DNA of 64,000 bases. Source: Spirosoma terrae (GTDB lineage Bacteria; Bacteroidota; Bacteroidia; Cytophagales; Spirosomataceae). A program made the position numbers and the translations under genes. Positions 1 through 7,462 of the stretch are shown piece by piece. The notes beneath the pieces were generated by a model. The model was given only the letters and a program-made list of their open reading frames with translations, was not told the origin of the DNA and ran no database searches. Each line of letters starts with the position of its first letter. The first letter of the stretch is position 1. The stretch is taken from the NCBI RefSeq assembly GCF_010435915.1, contig NZ_JAAFZH010000018.1, forward strand, positions 1 to 64,000. The letters run 5' to 3'.

Positions 1-139
1 TATTCATTCAGGCATCCATACCATCATAGGGGTGGCAGACTGATTTTCCACCCCTTCAAGATAATCAGGAAACAGCCTCTGAAGGCATGCTACTAACTGC
101 AATAAGCGTTTTTCAAAACACTCCCTGATTATACGTTTT

Positions 140-574
140 ATGAAAAATTGGCATAAGACAACCCTCTATGCACTTGGCAGTTTAGCGGTATTGAGTTTGA
201 TTGGCCGAGTCAACTATATAGACGACCTCAACCAGATTACCAGTCGACAGGTGCAGCAAAGAGCAGCCGTGACCCAGGCCTCCAGACCCAATGCCAAGCG
301 AGATTTAGTGATCACTCGATTCAGGTGGCAGAAAAACAAAGTGGGTACAGTAGCCTATCATTGGTTCACAATTAACAATGGCTCCAGACGGCATACCTAT
401 TTAAGAATACCGGTACGATTTAGCTATTATTCAGAGGCAGGCGATGAGGTAGGTCGTATAGAAAGGGTGATTGTCAAAGCCATAAAAGTAGGGGAAACCA
501 TTCAGGTGGATAAAGTAGAAACAGCATTACCCTATCAGCATGCTGATGGCGCAGACCTGGAAATCATGGAATGA
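140..574 (+). CDS. Hypothetical single-span membrane-anchored protein
   Basis: This 144-residue protein is not one I recognise. It starts with a short basic stretch and a hydrophobic segment at about residues 8-22, which looks like an uncleaved membrane anchor or a signal peptide. The rest (about residues 55-144) is polar. It has alternating hydrophobic positions around RIPVRFSYYSE and a final KVETALPY stretch that suggest a small beta-sandwich outside the membrane. No catalytic motif is visible. The gene stands alone, followed by more than 600 bases without a convincing gene. Function is unknown; that it is a real gene is only moderately likely. Confidence 0.5.
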   Translation: MKNWHKTTLYALGSLAVLSLIGRVNYIDDLNQITSRQVQQRAAVTQASRPNAKRDLVITRFRWQKNKVGTVAYHWFTINNGSRRHTYLRIPVRFSYYSEAGDEVGRIERVIVKAIKVGETIQVDKVETALPYQHADGADLEIME

Positions 575-1227
575 AGAACCTTGAAGATGACCCACCAATT
601 TATTGGTTCGATTACACCACTTCCCCAAAACAAACCTGGCTACATGCTATTTCTTTCGCGCATAGGTAAGGAGTGATTATTAATTTGACTAAAATGTAAT
701 CCTTTTGCCTATCCAGTTGTTAGTAAGGTAATATTGCAATTCACGCGTGCTAACGGGCAGTCAAATGTCTATGATAATGGTGACCCTACCAGACGATGCC
801 TGCACGATTCGCCCCATACTTATCTCCCGTCAAACTCAGCTAGCAGCTAGCTTTAGAAGTTGGGTAAGCCACCGAAAAATGTATAGGAAACCATTTTTCG
901 TTCCTTGAAAACAAACCGTTCAGTTAGTCGACTAGTCAATCATGGTCTAAAACCAAATGAAACGGTGTATCCTGCTAGCGTATCGTTTCAGCCGCGTAAA
1001 TCGCGCTACTAGACACGACAGTTGATTCATCCCGAATGGATTGATAGCCAATTCGTTGTATCGATTGATTCGATTCTTCTATGCTTTCCCCGATAGCTCT
1101 TGGGGCAGACAAGTACAGACCCTACAAAAAAGGCCTCGTTATGGGTGGGTTCTACTCCCATTACGTTGCTTCTCTTTCCGAATCAGCTTATCTCCATTTT
1201 ATCTCCATTTGTTAACGAACGATCCTT
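575..1227. other. Gene-poor stretch with a small hairpin
   Basis: No convincing coding sequence is visible here; the short ORFs have no protein-like character. A hairpin with a 9-base stem (873-881 CGAAAAATG pairing with 892-900) lies inside, as does a small palindromic AGCTAGCAGCTAGCT near 838-852. A 12-base tandem repeat (TTATCTCCATTT followed by TATCTCCATTT) is seen near 1188-1211. Confidence 0.4.
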
Positions 1228-1374
1228 ATGGCTAATCAACAGCGGTCAATCAAAAAAGTGGCCACTAAACCAGTTAAAGTAGCGGGTACTTCGAAAATCC
1301 CCGCCTATAAACAACGCGAAGCCGATTCTGTCCCGATTCCTGCAACGGGTAAAAAAGGCGAAAAGGGCAAATGA
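1228..1374 (+). CDS. Small lysine-rich protein (48 aa)
   Basis: This 48-codon ORF begins MANQQRSIKKVATKPVK and ends GKKGEKGK. It is strongly basic, with 12 Lys and 2 Arg, and has an alanine/proline/lysine composition like the disordered tails of DNA- or RNA-binding proteins. There are no cysteines and no hydrophobic segment. It lies alone on the plus strand 47 bases before another small ORF. The coherent composition from start to stop makes it more plausible than a random ORF. I know no family for it, and no ribosome-binding site is apparent, which is usual in Bacteroidota. Confidence 0.35.
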   Translation: MANQQRSIKKVATKPVKVAGTSKIPAYKQREADSVPIPATGKKGEKGK

Positions 1375-1583
1375 TTTTCAGACGAACCACCATGATAGTT
1401 TACTTAAAAAAAACCAATATATGCTAACCTACCTCATTGAAGTTATCAACTGGCTCACCCTACCAGACTGGATCATTCGACCGGTCTATACCCCTAACCC
1501 AATCCGAACCAAATGGACTGAATTCGTTGATCACAGAAGCAACTTTTTGTTTTAATCCCCTTTTCTTTCCCCTTAGAACACCT

Positions 1584-2054
1584 ATGACTAACACACCGAT
1601 TTCATGTAACGATTCCCTACTTCGGATATATACTCTAATCGATTCACCTGAGTTTCGAATTGATTCACAGGAGGATGGGCCTTGGAAGCAGGTATTTATT
1701 CAACTCATCCCCTTGGTTCATACGCTATTGCAACGGGCTGATGCGGCTGGCAAACGGATTGACTTTATACGGGGTGTTGGTGTCCATGGTAAAGTGCAGG
1801 ATATCACTGCACTCGTAGCATGGATGACTAAACACTTACCAGAACTGGACAGTGATCAACCTGGCCAACTGTCTACCAATCATTTGAATCGCTACCGGAA
1901 TGCCGGAACTGGTTATTTCGCAAATGGTGCTTTTTTTACCGTAGAATTTGATGATGAACTCGCTTTCTTTATTGATAATCAACGGATTTACCTCAATCGC
2001 CAGATCAAACGATCCGTTTTGGAAGCAGAACAAGCCCTTGCCAACCAGTTGTAG
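1584..2054 (+). CDS. Hypothetical cytoplasmic protein (156 aa)
   Basis: I do not recognise this protein. The reading frame is open from 1437, but I chose the ATG at 1584. The first 49 codons upstream read as low-quality sequence and overlap a different 44-codon frame, while MTNTPISCNDSLLRIYTLID starts a coherent amphipathic protein. It is acidic and helical at about residues 1-90. It then has a segment with an aromatic, beta-like character (YFANGAFFTVEFDDELAFFID) and ends in a helical tail. No signal peptide or membrane span is visible. The sequence just downstream looks decayed, so this may be a surviving piece of an accessory locus. Confidence 0.5.
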   Translation: MTNTPISCNDSLLRIYTLIDSPEFRIDSQEDGPWKQVFIQLIPLVHTLLQRADAAGKRIDFIRGVGVHGKVQDITALVAWMTKHLPELDSDQPGQLSTNHLNRYRNAGTGYFANGAFFTVEFDDELAFFIDNQRIYLNRQIKRSVLEAEQALANQL

Positions 2055-2743
2055 GGATGCCCAATGCTCAACAGATCGTTGTCTTTTTGACCACTCATCG
2101 TATGCCTGTGAGTATATTGGCAGCAGATTTTCTGACTACCAGCAGGCTTTGTTCGACTGCTAGAAAAGAATGGATTAATATAAAGAATATACCATTCAGC
2201 AGGAAGAGGAGCTGGAATGCTCGTATAGTCAGCCAAGTTTTTGAGATTAATTTCAATCGAGTGCGCAATCGCGGTACCAGATGTTGGCGACTCGAGCTTC
2301 ACACCATCGATCCTAGTCTGTTGGTTCGGAAGTCCGGTAATAGTACAATACAGGTACCTAGAATAGCTGCAATAGCGATAGGAATCTGAAAAGTCCAGGG
2401 AATGAGCCAGTTGCTAGTAACGACCAGTTTTGTGATTAAGAAAATAAAGCAAGCCTGGCGAAGGATAATCGGAATATGAACGTACTAGAAATCGTGTTAT
2501 GAAGCGGAATTGGCCTGTTGATTTACCGTTTGGTAGTTGTTAGTATAAGCTTGATAAACCCATGAGCTGCTGCCCACATCGTATCGTGACCCAGGGCAGC
2601 AGCTCAATACGACCGGTTATACATGGAGAATGCTTGATAAAGGAGGTAAGGATAGGCGTTGCCAGCGATACCTGTCCTGACAAAAAACCATAGTCGCAGA
2701 TAGTCAAACCGCTTACATCAATCGATCAAGGAAAAACTCCCAA
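2055..2743. other. Decayed region with a coding-like remnant and a hairpin
   Basis: Positions 2065-2244 (plus strand) read like protein in a single frame (CLFDHSSYACEYIGSRFSDYQQ, then KEYTIQQEEELECSYSQPSF), but two in-frame stops interrupt it. This suggests a pseudogene of unknown parentage. Further on, 2563-2575 and 2594-2606 form a perfect 13-base-pair hairpin with an 18-base loop. An AAAGGAGGT at about 2638 is not followed by a usable ORF. Nothing else is identifiable. Confidence 0.25.
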
Positions 2744-3013
2744 CTATGTATGAAAGAAAGCCCAATACCGGCCAGGCAACGCCAAGCCTTTGTCAATCAA
2801 GCTATAGCGAAAAACAACCTCCTGGAACGGTATATTAAATCGGTGAAGAAAAGCGCCAAGCCGCCATTCACTGATGATCGACCCATCTATATCTGCTTGA
2901 AGAATAGAGTCGCTTTTATGGATATCCTCCACTAACCGTGAGTTATACTTTGCTAATTCAAGGGTCAACGAGCCCAATTCCTGGTTAGTCATCTGTAGCT
3001 GGCGTAAAAGCAT
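2744..3013 (-). pseudogene. Possible gene remnant abutting the IS element
   Basis: This is an 89-codon minus-strand frame whose upstream end lies at the left tip of the IS3 element (reading is open almost to 3020). Its first 35 residues (LRQLQMTNQELGSLTLELAKYN) look like a coiled coil of the kind that links sensor domains. The remainder is unrecognised. It is not a continuation of the acyltransferase fragment found on the other side of the IS. It could be the tail of a gene truncated by the IS or by an IS-mediated deletion, or it could be chance. No function can be given. Confidence 0.25.
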
Positions 3014-3023
3014 CAGGTTATGC

Positions 3024-3046
3024 TACTCCCCGCATGTTGGACAGGT
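3024..3046 (+). repeat. Left terminal inverted repeat of the IS3 element
   Basis: The 23 bases starting TACTCCCC and ending TGGACAGGT match the reverse complement of 4291-4313 at 18 positions. The mismatches lie in the six central bases. Confidence 0.75.
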
Positions 3047-3057
3047 TTTGGGTTAAA

Positions 3058-3898
3058 TTAAGCTTGCTGATAGCGGGGTAGAATTTGTACTTTTCCGTTT
3101 TCCTTGCCCCTTTCATACCACTCCGCAGGTGTCTGGTACCCTAACGACTGGTGCTTACGTTCTTGGTTGTAGAACCGAAAATAAGTACTCAACCCCTGAT
3201 GCAAACTTCGACCATCCGGGTAAGCCCTCAAGTAAAGATGCTCGTGTTTAATCGTCCGCCAAAACCGCTCGATGAAAATATTATCCAAAGCACGGCCTTT
3301 GGAATCCATGCTTATCTTTATCTCATTGCCTATCAGTGGCTTAAGAAAATCATGGCTGGTGAACTGACTGCCCTGATCGGTCGGGGCCGCCCGCGCGGTT
3401 AAAGATTTCGGGTTTACCCCTCTTAATTAACGACTCCTCTAGGGCATCCACACAAAAATCGGCTAACAAAGTATTACTCAACCGCCAACTTAAAATAAAT
3501 CGGCTGAACCAGTCGATGATCGCACATAGGTAGAGGAACCCATTAGCCATCGGCACGTAGGTGATGTCAGTGGACCAAACCTGATTGGGCCGCTCAATCA
3601 CCACCCCGCGCAGCAGGTAGGGATAGACGGTATGGCCGGGCTGGGGCTTGGAGAGGTTGGGTTTGGGTCCAACGGCCTCCAGACCCATCAACCGCATCAG
3701 TCGGCGCACTCGCTTAACATTGATAGGCTGCTCAGGTGTGGTCAGTTCCTGGCACATCCGCTCAACGCCCAACTCAGGTCGAGCCGTAAAGAGTTTATCA
3801 ATCCGCTCCATCAGAGCTAGATTCTGAGCTGATTCACCCACAGGCTGATAGTAATAAGTCGAGCGGGCCAGCCCCAGCAAATTACACTGTCGGTTCAC
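3058..3898 (-). pseudogene. IS3-family transposase OrfB, disrupted by a 16-nt insertion
   Basis: This frame encodes the DDE integrase-like catalytic subunit of IS3 elements. The start of the visible domain reads NRQCNLLGLARSTYYYQP, and VWSTDITYVPMANGFLYL carries the first catalytic Asp. The frame then runs off at KPEIFN into an early stop near 3350. Removing sixteen bases at 3382-3397, all G or C, restores the family sequence KPEIFNTDQGSQFTS with the second catalytic Asp, and joins it to MDSKGRALDNIFIERFWR and the normal end YQTPAEWYERGK. The reading frame also extends upstream of the GTG at 3898 to the slippery A-run, as expected for OrfAB made by frameshifting. The gene is therefore a broken transposase. 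Confidence 0.88.
3382..3397. other. 16-base pure G/C insertion in the transposase gene
   Basis: The plus strand reads CGGGGCCGCCCGCGCG here. It interrupts the codons for Asn and Thr in the FNTDQGSQF motif. Deleting exactly these bases restores the reading frame and the conserved motif. Confidence 0.75.
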
Positions 3899-4244
3899 CG
3901 ACAGGTCTGCCTGAGTGGGGTCGATCAGCAGGCGCAGGTCGGTACTTAAGTCGTCCGTATTTTTTTTTGAGCCAATCGTTTTCGACCTTTAATTGCCCAA
4001 TCTGTTGAAAAAGAGGCCCTTCGATTTCTTCGCGTTGTTGCTCGGAGAGTGCGGGTTTGACAGGGCCACTCTCGAAAAGGGAGGGGAATCTGTCGAGAGC
4101 TTGTTTTTTCCAGTCGGTGATTTGCTGGGGATGAATGCCAAACTCGCTGGCGAGTTGAGGCAGGGTTTTGAGTCCTTTCAAGGCTTCGAGGACAACTTTG
4201 GTTTTGAAGGCGGCATCGTGGATGCGCCGAACGGGATTGGCCAT
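3882..4244 (-). CDS. IS3-family transposase OrfA (helix-turn-helix)
   Basis: This 120-residue protein has the IS3/IS150-type OrfA pattern. The first 60 residues (FKTKVVLEALKGLKTLPQLASEFGIHPQQITDWKKQ) form the helix-turn-helix that binds the IS ends. A leucine-rich coiled coil follows (IGQLKVENDWLKKKYG). Near its end, nine consecutive A on the coding strand (3960-3968 on plus) allow a -1 shift into SKKNTDDLSTDLRLLIDP, the usual start of OrfB. Without the shift, translation ends at 3882, overlapping OrfB by 17 bases. The size and layout are normal for the family, so this part appears intact. Confidence 0.88.
   Translation of the reverse strand: MANPVRRIHDAAFKTKVVLEALKGLKTLPQLASEFGIHPQQITDWKKQALDRFPSLFESGPVKPALSEQQREEIEGPLFQQIGQLKVENDWLKKKYGRLKYRPAPADRPHSGRPVGEPTV
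3960..3968 (-). promoter_or_regulatory. Probable programmed -1 frameshift site (A9)
   Basis: Nine A residues on the coding strand lie at the orfA/orfB overlap. A -1 slip changes LKKKYGRL to the OrfB-type NTDDLSTDLRLLIDP, which continues in frame into OrfB. This is the standard IS3-family expression mechanism. Confidence 0.65.
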
Positions 4245-4290
4245 TGTTGGACATTTTATAGGTTTAAAGTTAACTGTTTCAAGTTATCCT

Positions 4291-4313
4291 ACCTGTCCAG
4301 GTTTTGGGGAGTA
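4291..4313 (-). repeat. Right terminal inverted repeat of the IS3 element
   Basis: This is the partner of 3024-3046. Read on the minus strand it starts TACTCCCC and ends TGGACAGGT. Similarity may continue weakly outward (TTAT at both edges). Confidence 0.75.
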
Positions 4314-4478
4314 CTATAATAATCCACTCACCAGAAAGAAGAATGGTAGTGTCCATCTCCCAATTATTCCTAATGCTACCAGAAGAGATAAATGATCTGC
4401 ATATACACTATGACTAATAAAGACTAAACAGGCAGCTATAAAGCGAAAAACATCAACACTTACATTTCGTTGATCCAT
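4314..4478 (-). pseudogene. Acyltransferase family 3, 5' fragment truncated at the IS
   Basis: An ATG at 4478-4476 opens a 54-codon frame starting MDQRNVSVDVFRFIAACL. It continues through FISHS and GRWTLPFFFLVSGLL, then hits TAG exactly where the IS tip begins. This is the first part of an acyltransferase-3 (OafA/NodX-like) membrane protein: the DxxRFIAA...SHS motif in the first span, then the GRW.VPFFF.VSG motif. Such enzymes transfer acyl groups to surface polysaccharides and normally have about 330-380 residues. The remaining gene is not found on the other side of the IS, so the locus was cut by the IS or by a later deletion. Confidence 0.7.
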
Positions 4479-4973
4479 AACTTATCTGATGCATGATGTG
4501 GCGGCAATACGTTTAATGGCTACCTACAACAACTAGTCTCATTAGGTGGACTATGTTCTGCAAGTAGTATTTTGTAGTCAACAAAAACTATATTGTATAC
4601 TAATTAGACGCATTTACCACTTATAATATAATTATTCTATTTTTTATTTGACCAATACAAATAATTATAAACAACATATGTACAAATGATGAATATAAAT
4701 TTACTATAGTATATACAGTAGATCACATCATCTATTTATATATAAATCAATAATGATATAGTATAATAATAAAGATAAAACCCACCACCTAAATAGATGT
4801 ATATTTCTAATTATCAGCCATTTACAAACTATATTAATCCACTATGTATGCATGGGACTGCCTATCAATGCTTGTCGGTATTTTGTGCTTAGCTGGCTAT
4901 ATTTAAATTAGAGGGCAACTAAAAATTTTCTATCTTTTGTTTTATTTTCGCTACAAAATCTACAAAGTTTTAT
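4479..4973. other. AT-rich gene-free region
   Basis: About 500 bases without a plausible gene, markedly AT-rich between roughly 4560 and 4760. It would contain the promoter of the truncated minus-strand acyltransferase fragment and that of the plus-strand acyl-CoA ligase. I could not find a full TTG/TAnnTTTG pair for either. Confidence 0.4.
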
Positions 4974-6677
4974 ATGGAGACGCCCACAACTGAAAAGACT
5001 TACCCCTGGTTACGCTTTTACCCTAAAGGTGTTCCTTATACGATAAATCCCGACGCATATACCTCTATATCGGCCTTGATTGAAGAGGGCTGTCGACGGT
5101 TTAATGATAAACCGGCCTATGCCTGCATGGGAAAGCAAATCACCTACGAAGAACTCGATCGATTGTCGCAACAGTTTGCTTCATTTCTTCAGAATGATCT
5201 TGGCCTCCAAAAGGGAGATAAGCTGGCTATCCAAATGCCTAATACCCTTCAGTATCCGATAGCCATGTTTGGTGCCTTAAGAGCAGGCTTAGTAGTGGTC
5301 AATACAAATCCGCTCTATACCCCCCGCGAAATGCAGCATCAATTCAAAGACTCAGGTGTAAAGGTCATTGTCATCCTAGCGAATTTCGCAGCCAACCTGG
5401 ATAAGATAATCGACAAAACTGATATTAAGCACGTTATTATTACACAGCTTGGCGATTTGCTGGGTTTTCCCAAAAAGCAGATTGTCAATGCGGTAGTAAA
5501 ATACGTCAAGAAACTAGTTCCTACCTATACGCTTCCTGGTGCTATTTCATTTAATGAGGCTTTGAATCGAGGCAGCCGTCAGGCATTTAAACCCGTATCG
5601 ATTCAGAGTAATGATCTGGCTTTCATTCAATATACGGGCGGAACAACCGGCGTATCGAAAGGTGCTATGCTCACGCAACGTAACATTATCTCTAACGTAG
5701 AAGGTCAACATGCCTGGATGAAGCCCTCCGGAATTCCGGAAGGTAGCGGAGTTTTTGTGGCGGCTTTACCCCTTTATCACGTCTATGCACTAACAACCAA
5801 TGCCCTGGCCGCGCTGAAGAGTGGTTGTATGAATTTATTGATTACGAATCCCCGCGACTTAAATGCCTTTATCGATGATCTTAAAAAGTATAAAATTACT
5901 GCCTTCACCGGGGTTAATACGTTATACAATGGCTTACTAAATCATCCTCGTATTGGCGAGGTCGACTTTAGCCATTTAAGAGTTACCTCGGCGGGAGGTA
6001 TGGCTCTGCAAACTTCTGTGGCAGAACGTTGGACTAAGCTTACAGGCAACACGCCCTGCGAAGGGTATGGATTAACTGAAACATCACCCGTGTTATCTTC
6101 TAACCCTATTGATGGTACGGTACGTGTCGGCACTATTGGTATTCCTTGGCCCAGCACAGAAATGAAGATTATTCGCGATGACGAATCCAATGCTCCTTTG
6201 GGCGAACCCGGTGAAATTGTAGCTCGTGGCCCTCAAGTATTTATAGGCTATTATAATCGCCCCGAAGAAACAGCCAAAGCCATGATGGGCGACTGGTTTA
6301 AAACAGGCGATATAGGTGTAATGAACGAGGACGGTTTTTTCAAAATCGTGGATCGCAAAAAAGATATGATTTTAGTATCAGGCTTCAATGTGTATCCAAA
6401 TGAGATAGAAGACGTGGTGGCGCAGTGCCCTGGCGTTCTGGAGGTAGCCTGTATTGGCGTGCCCAATGAAAAATCAACCGAAATCGTCAAAATATTTGTA
6501 GTCAAAAAAGATCCAGACCTCACAGAAGATACTATAAAAGCCTTTTGCCGCGAGAACCTTACCCCTTATAAAATTCCTAAGGTCATTGAGTTTCGAAATG
6601 AACTTCCCAAATCGAATGTTGGCAAAATTCTTCGTCGTCCATTACGTGACGAAGAGCTGGCCAAATTAAAAAAATAA
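4974..6677 (+). CDS. fadD: Long-chain fatty-acid-CoA ligase (AMP-forming)
   Basis: This 567-residue enzyme belongs to the ANL superfamily. It activates a fatty acid with ATP to an acyl-adenylate, then to acyl-CoA, feeding beta-oxidation or lipid synthesis. The P-loop-like motif YTGGTTGVSKGA is at about residues 219-230. Other motifs are GYGLTETSPV, the hinge region DWFKTGDIG...DRKKDMILVSGFNVYPNEIE, and the C-terminal catalytic lysine region PKSNVGKILRRPLRDE. The length is close to FadD of proteobacteria (about 560 aa). No signal peptide is visible, so it is cytosolic or peripheral. It is a single gene followed by a strong hairpin. The exact chain-length specificity cannot be read from sequence. 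Confidence 0.93.
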   Translation: METPTTEKTYPWLRFYPKGVPYTINPDAYTSISALIEEGCRRFNDKPAYACMGKQITYEELDRLSQQFASFLQNDLGLQKGDKLAIQMPNTLQYPIAMFGALRAGLVVVNTNPLYTPREMQHQFKDSGVKVIVILANFAANLDKIIDKTDIKHVIITQLGDLLGFPKKQIVNAVVKYVKKLVPTYTLPGAISFNEALNRGSRQAFKPVSIQSNDLAFIQYTGGTTGVSKGAMLTQRNIISNVEGQHAWMKPSGIPEGSGVFVAALPLYHVYALTTNALAALKSGCMNLLITNPRDLNAFIDDLKKYKITAFTGVNTLYNGLLNHPRIGEVDFSHLRVTSAGGMALQTSVAERWTKLTGNTPCEGYGLTETSPVLSSNPIDGTVRVGTIGIPWPSTEMKIIRDDESNAPLGEPGEIVARGPQVFIGYYNRPEETAKAMMGDWFKTGDIGVMNEDGFFKIVDRKKDMILVSGFNVYPNEIEDVVAQCPGVLEVACIGVPNEKSTEIVKIFVVKKDPDLTEDTIKAFCRENLTPYKIPKVIEFRNELPKSNVGKILRRPLRDEELAKLKK

Positions 6678-6685
6678 GCAAGGCA

Positions 6686-6739
6686 ACTCTCTATGAAATT
6701 CCTTCCAGTCTCTCAACTGGATGGGGTTTCATAGAGAGT
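6686..6739. terminator. Bidirectional hairpin terminator between fadD and the LytTR gene
   Basis: ACTCTCTATGAAA (6686-6698) pairs perfectly with TTTCATAGAGAGT (6727-6739). A smaller CCAG/CTGG hairpin sits inside the loop. It lies between two convergent stop codons. Confidence 0.75.
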
Positions 6740-6755
6740 GACATAGGTAGTTTAA

Positions 6756-7199
6756 CTAAACACTTCCTAGTGATTCAATTTCTTCATGAAAGCCTTTTAC
6801 TTGCTTAATAAAGCGGCTGGCTTTACGACGAGAAACCTCTACTCGGTCTCCATTGACTAAACCAGCGCTCAATTGGGGTCTTCCGGAGTGTAGCGTATCT
6901 GGATAAATGCCCTCCAGATATAAAAGATTGATAATATTCTTCTTGTGAGGCCGCACAAAACACCTTGGCGACAGCCTGCTTTCCATTTTCTTGAGTGTTA
7001 GAGAAACCATGAGCTGGCTTCCATCCGAAAAATGAAATAAGGTGTAGTTACCTTCGCCCTCAAGACGAACAATTTGATGCATTGGCATTTTTTTGCGGTA
7101 ACCCCAGAAAGGAAGTGTGAGATCAGGCATGCCGAACTGCTGTGCAATTTGTTCGACATAGGCATGCGATAGCGGCTTAGGCACTAAGACGGCTTTCAT
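6756..7199 (-). CDS. LytTR-domain DNA-binding regulator (no receiver domain)
   Basis: This 147-residue protein is essentially a single LytTR DNA-binding domain (about residues 38-135). It has the typical IVRLEGEGNYTLFHFSDGSQLMVSLTLKKMESRL and CFVRPHKKNIINLLYL segments. LytTR domains bind DNA through beta strands and usually follow a receiver domain; here only about 35 residues precede it. It is therefore a stand-alone regulator or works with a sensor encoded elsewhere. It is convergent with fadD and divergent from cysM across about 260 bases containing palindromic sequence, so autoregulation or cysM control is possible but unproven. Confidence 0.85.
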   Translation of the reverse strand: MKAVLVPKPLSHAYVEQIAQQFGMPDLTLPFWGYRKKMPMHQIVRLEGEGNYTLFHFSDGSQLMVSLTLKKMESRLSPRCFVRPHKKNIINLLYLEGIYPDTLHSGRPQLSAGLVNGDRVEVSRRKASRFIKQVKGFHEEIESLGSV

Positions 7200-7241
7200 A
7201 ACAGTAAATTAAAAGGTGTGAATAAGTATACCCTCTACCGA

Positions 7242-7255
7242 AAAAGTTAACTTTT
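7242..7255. promoter_or_regulatory. 14-bp palindrome upstream of the LytTR gene
   Basis: AAAAGTTAACTTTT is a perfect palindrome about 45 bases before the LytTR start codon. It could be an operator for the LytTR protein or another regulator; nothing more can be said from sequence. Confidence 0.3.
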
Positions 7256-7350
7256 CAGAAAACTTCTCTTCGAGTCTACAAGCAAGTTCATAAAAATTTC
7301 ACTATCAACAAATTAAGCAAGCAAAAAAATTAATGCTATCTCCTTAGTGA

Positions 7351-7451
7351 GGGAGTAATGAATCACTAAATGCTTTGCTGGCGTTTAGTGATCATCGGCA
7401 ACACGAACTTATTAATTGAATTTGTCCTTAAACTCAGACATAATTACTCCC
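7351..7451 (+). promoter_or_regulatory. Nested inverted repeats in the cysM leader
   Basis: GGGAGTAAT (7351-7359) can pair with ATTACTCCC (7443-7451). Inside this, ATCACTAAA (7362-7370) can pair with TTTAGTGAT (7384-7392). The outer right arm ends 11 bases before the cysM start codon, so the structure could occlude translation or act as a leader element. It does not match a riboswitch I know. Confidence 0.35.
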
Positions 7452-7462
7452 ATTACGTTGGC

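Larger units (their letters stand above)
3024..4313 (-). mobile_element. IS3-family insertion sequence, inactivated
   Basis: This element of about 1.29 kb carries overlapping orfA and orfB of the IS3 type on the minus strand. The tips are imperfect inverted repeats: 3024-3046 and 4291-4313 share 18 of 23 bases, with TACTCCCC and TGGACAGGT conserved at each end. An A9 run near the end of orfA is positioned for a -1 ribosomal frameshift that would make the OrfAB transposase. orfB is broken by a 16-base insertion in its catalytic region, so this copy cannot make a normal transposase. No clear target-site duplication flanks the tips, and the two flanks are unrelated genes. Exact ends are uncertain by a few bases. 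Confidence 0.88.

Noticed and set aside
1..139. Minus-strand frame ending VENQSATPMMVWMPE at position 4
   Set aside because: It reads like protein for about 45 codons but has no good start and would overlap the 140-574 gene on the other strand; too weak to annotate.
1421..1555. 44-codon plus-strand ORF starting MLTYLIEVINWLTLPDW
   Set aside because: It overlaps the upstream extension of the 1584 gene in another frame and nothing supports translation; it could be a real miniprotein but evidence is only the open frame.
2638..2646. AAAGGAGGT, a perfect anti-Shine-Dalgarno match, like the 3' end of 16S rRNA reversed
   Set aside because: No ORF of useful length follows and no rRNA sequence surrounds it; chance match.
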